Assembly: GCA_019429385.1 (NCBI GenBank) | Contig: JAHYIS010000001.1 | Span: 1 to 64,000 of the forward strand | From: ANME-2 cluster archaeon | GTDB lineage: Archaea > Halobacteriota > Methanosarcinia > Methanosarcinales > Methanocomedenaceae | Reading direction: 5' to 3' | Length of the DNA stretch: 64,000 nt | Shown: piece by piece, positions 63,997 to 64,000 of the stretch | Position numbering within the stretch: position 1 is the first letter of the stretch | Layout: every line of letters begins with the position of its first letter | Made by a program: the position numbers and the translations under genes | The notes under the pieces: generated by a model | What the model was told of the DNA's origin: nothing | Seen by the model: only the letters and a program-made list of their open reading frames with translations | Database searches by the model: none

Positions 63997-64000
63997 ATGG
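63997..64000 (+). CDS. Start of the next gene, probably ribosomal protein L3
   Basis: AAGGAGG followed by AAAACA and ATG at 63997, at the edge of the window. Only the start codon is visible. Identity is inferred from the usual gene order after the SPOUT-like gene. Confidence 0.45.

Overview
The window is archaeal. It carries a group II chaperonin (thermosome), an archaeal-type glycyl-tRNA synthetase, ribosomal protein S15, KEOPS Pcc1, a RecJ-like DHH protein, the ABCE1/RLI recycling ATPase, HerA, and the SPOUT-like gene that precedes ribosomal protein L3. The rare methanogen-type (type 2) seryl-tRNA synthetase and methanogenesis marker protein 8 place it among methanogens or their methane-oxidising relatives. 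An operon of 9-haem and 16-haem c-type cytochromes and large secreted proteins fits a Methanosarcinales-like ANME archaeon (for example the Methanoperedens or ANME-2 lineages) better than a plain methanogen. That last step is inference.

Layout. 1-6.3 kb: two secreted proteins on the minus strand, each preceded by a short ORF; the two short ORFs resemble each other. 6.7-24.3 kb: housekeeping and metabolism (purB, purL, an HTH-CBS regulator, an unrecognised P-loop protein, thermosome, two small metalloprotein genes, methanogenesis marker 8, a methyltransferase, msrA, GNAT, a persulfide-dioxygenase-like MBL-rhodanese protein, a phosphodiesterase, a quinone oxidoreductase). 24.4-28.7 kb: an accessory island with three toxin-antitoxin-like pairs (VapBC-like, TumE/TumA-like, HicBA) and gene debris. 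29-31.2 kb: an orphan type II/IV secretion ATPase. 31.9-40.8 kb: intron-containing tRNA-Cys, a ferredoxin with a CrtI-like oxidoreductase, a polyprenol-kinase-like protein, glyS, and the rps15-recJ-pcc1-serS operon. 40.8-41.7 kb: a PIN toxin pair. 41.7-53.3 kb: an interrupted DUF155-like gene, HD and NUDIX hydrolases, UspA, a ROK kinase, ATP-type PEP carboxykinase, a small membrane-protein cluster with an ArsR and a roadblock protein, HerA and pgk. 53.5-56.6 kb: a second debris zone with a nonsense-bearing phosphoesterase, an IS21-type end, HicBA and an IS200-type transposase. 56.8-64 kb: argB, an EMC6-like protein, rli, the multihaem cytochrome operon, a DUF1805 pair and the gene upstream of rpl3.

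The most notable pattern is that three separate toxin-antitoxin cassettes each lie between direct repeats of about 145-220 bp, and these repeats are 3' parts of protein genes: the secretion ATPase gene, serS, and a GHMP-family gene resembling beta-RFAP synthase. In the serS case five of the six differences between copies are synonymous. This suggests that the copies diverged under selection and that the cassette arrived together with a foreign 3' end, rather than by a simple recent duplication. A second pattern is a set of interrupted genes whose in-frame stops are each one G-to-A or C-to-T step from a sense codon. UAG also ends many core genes here (rps15, serS, rli), so decay is more likely than recoding.
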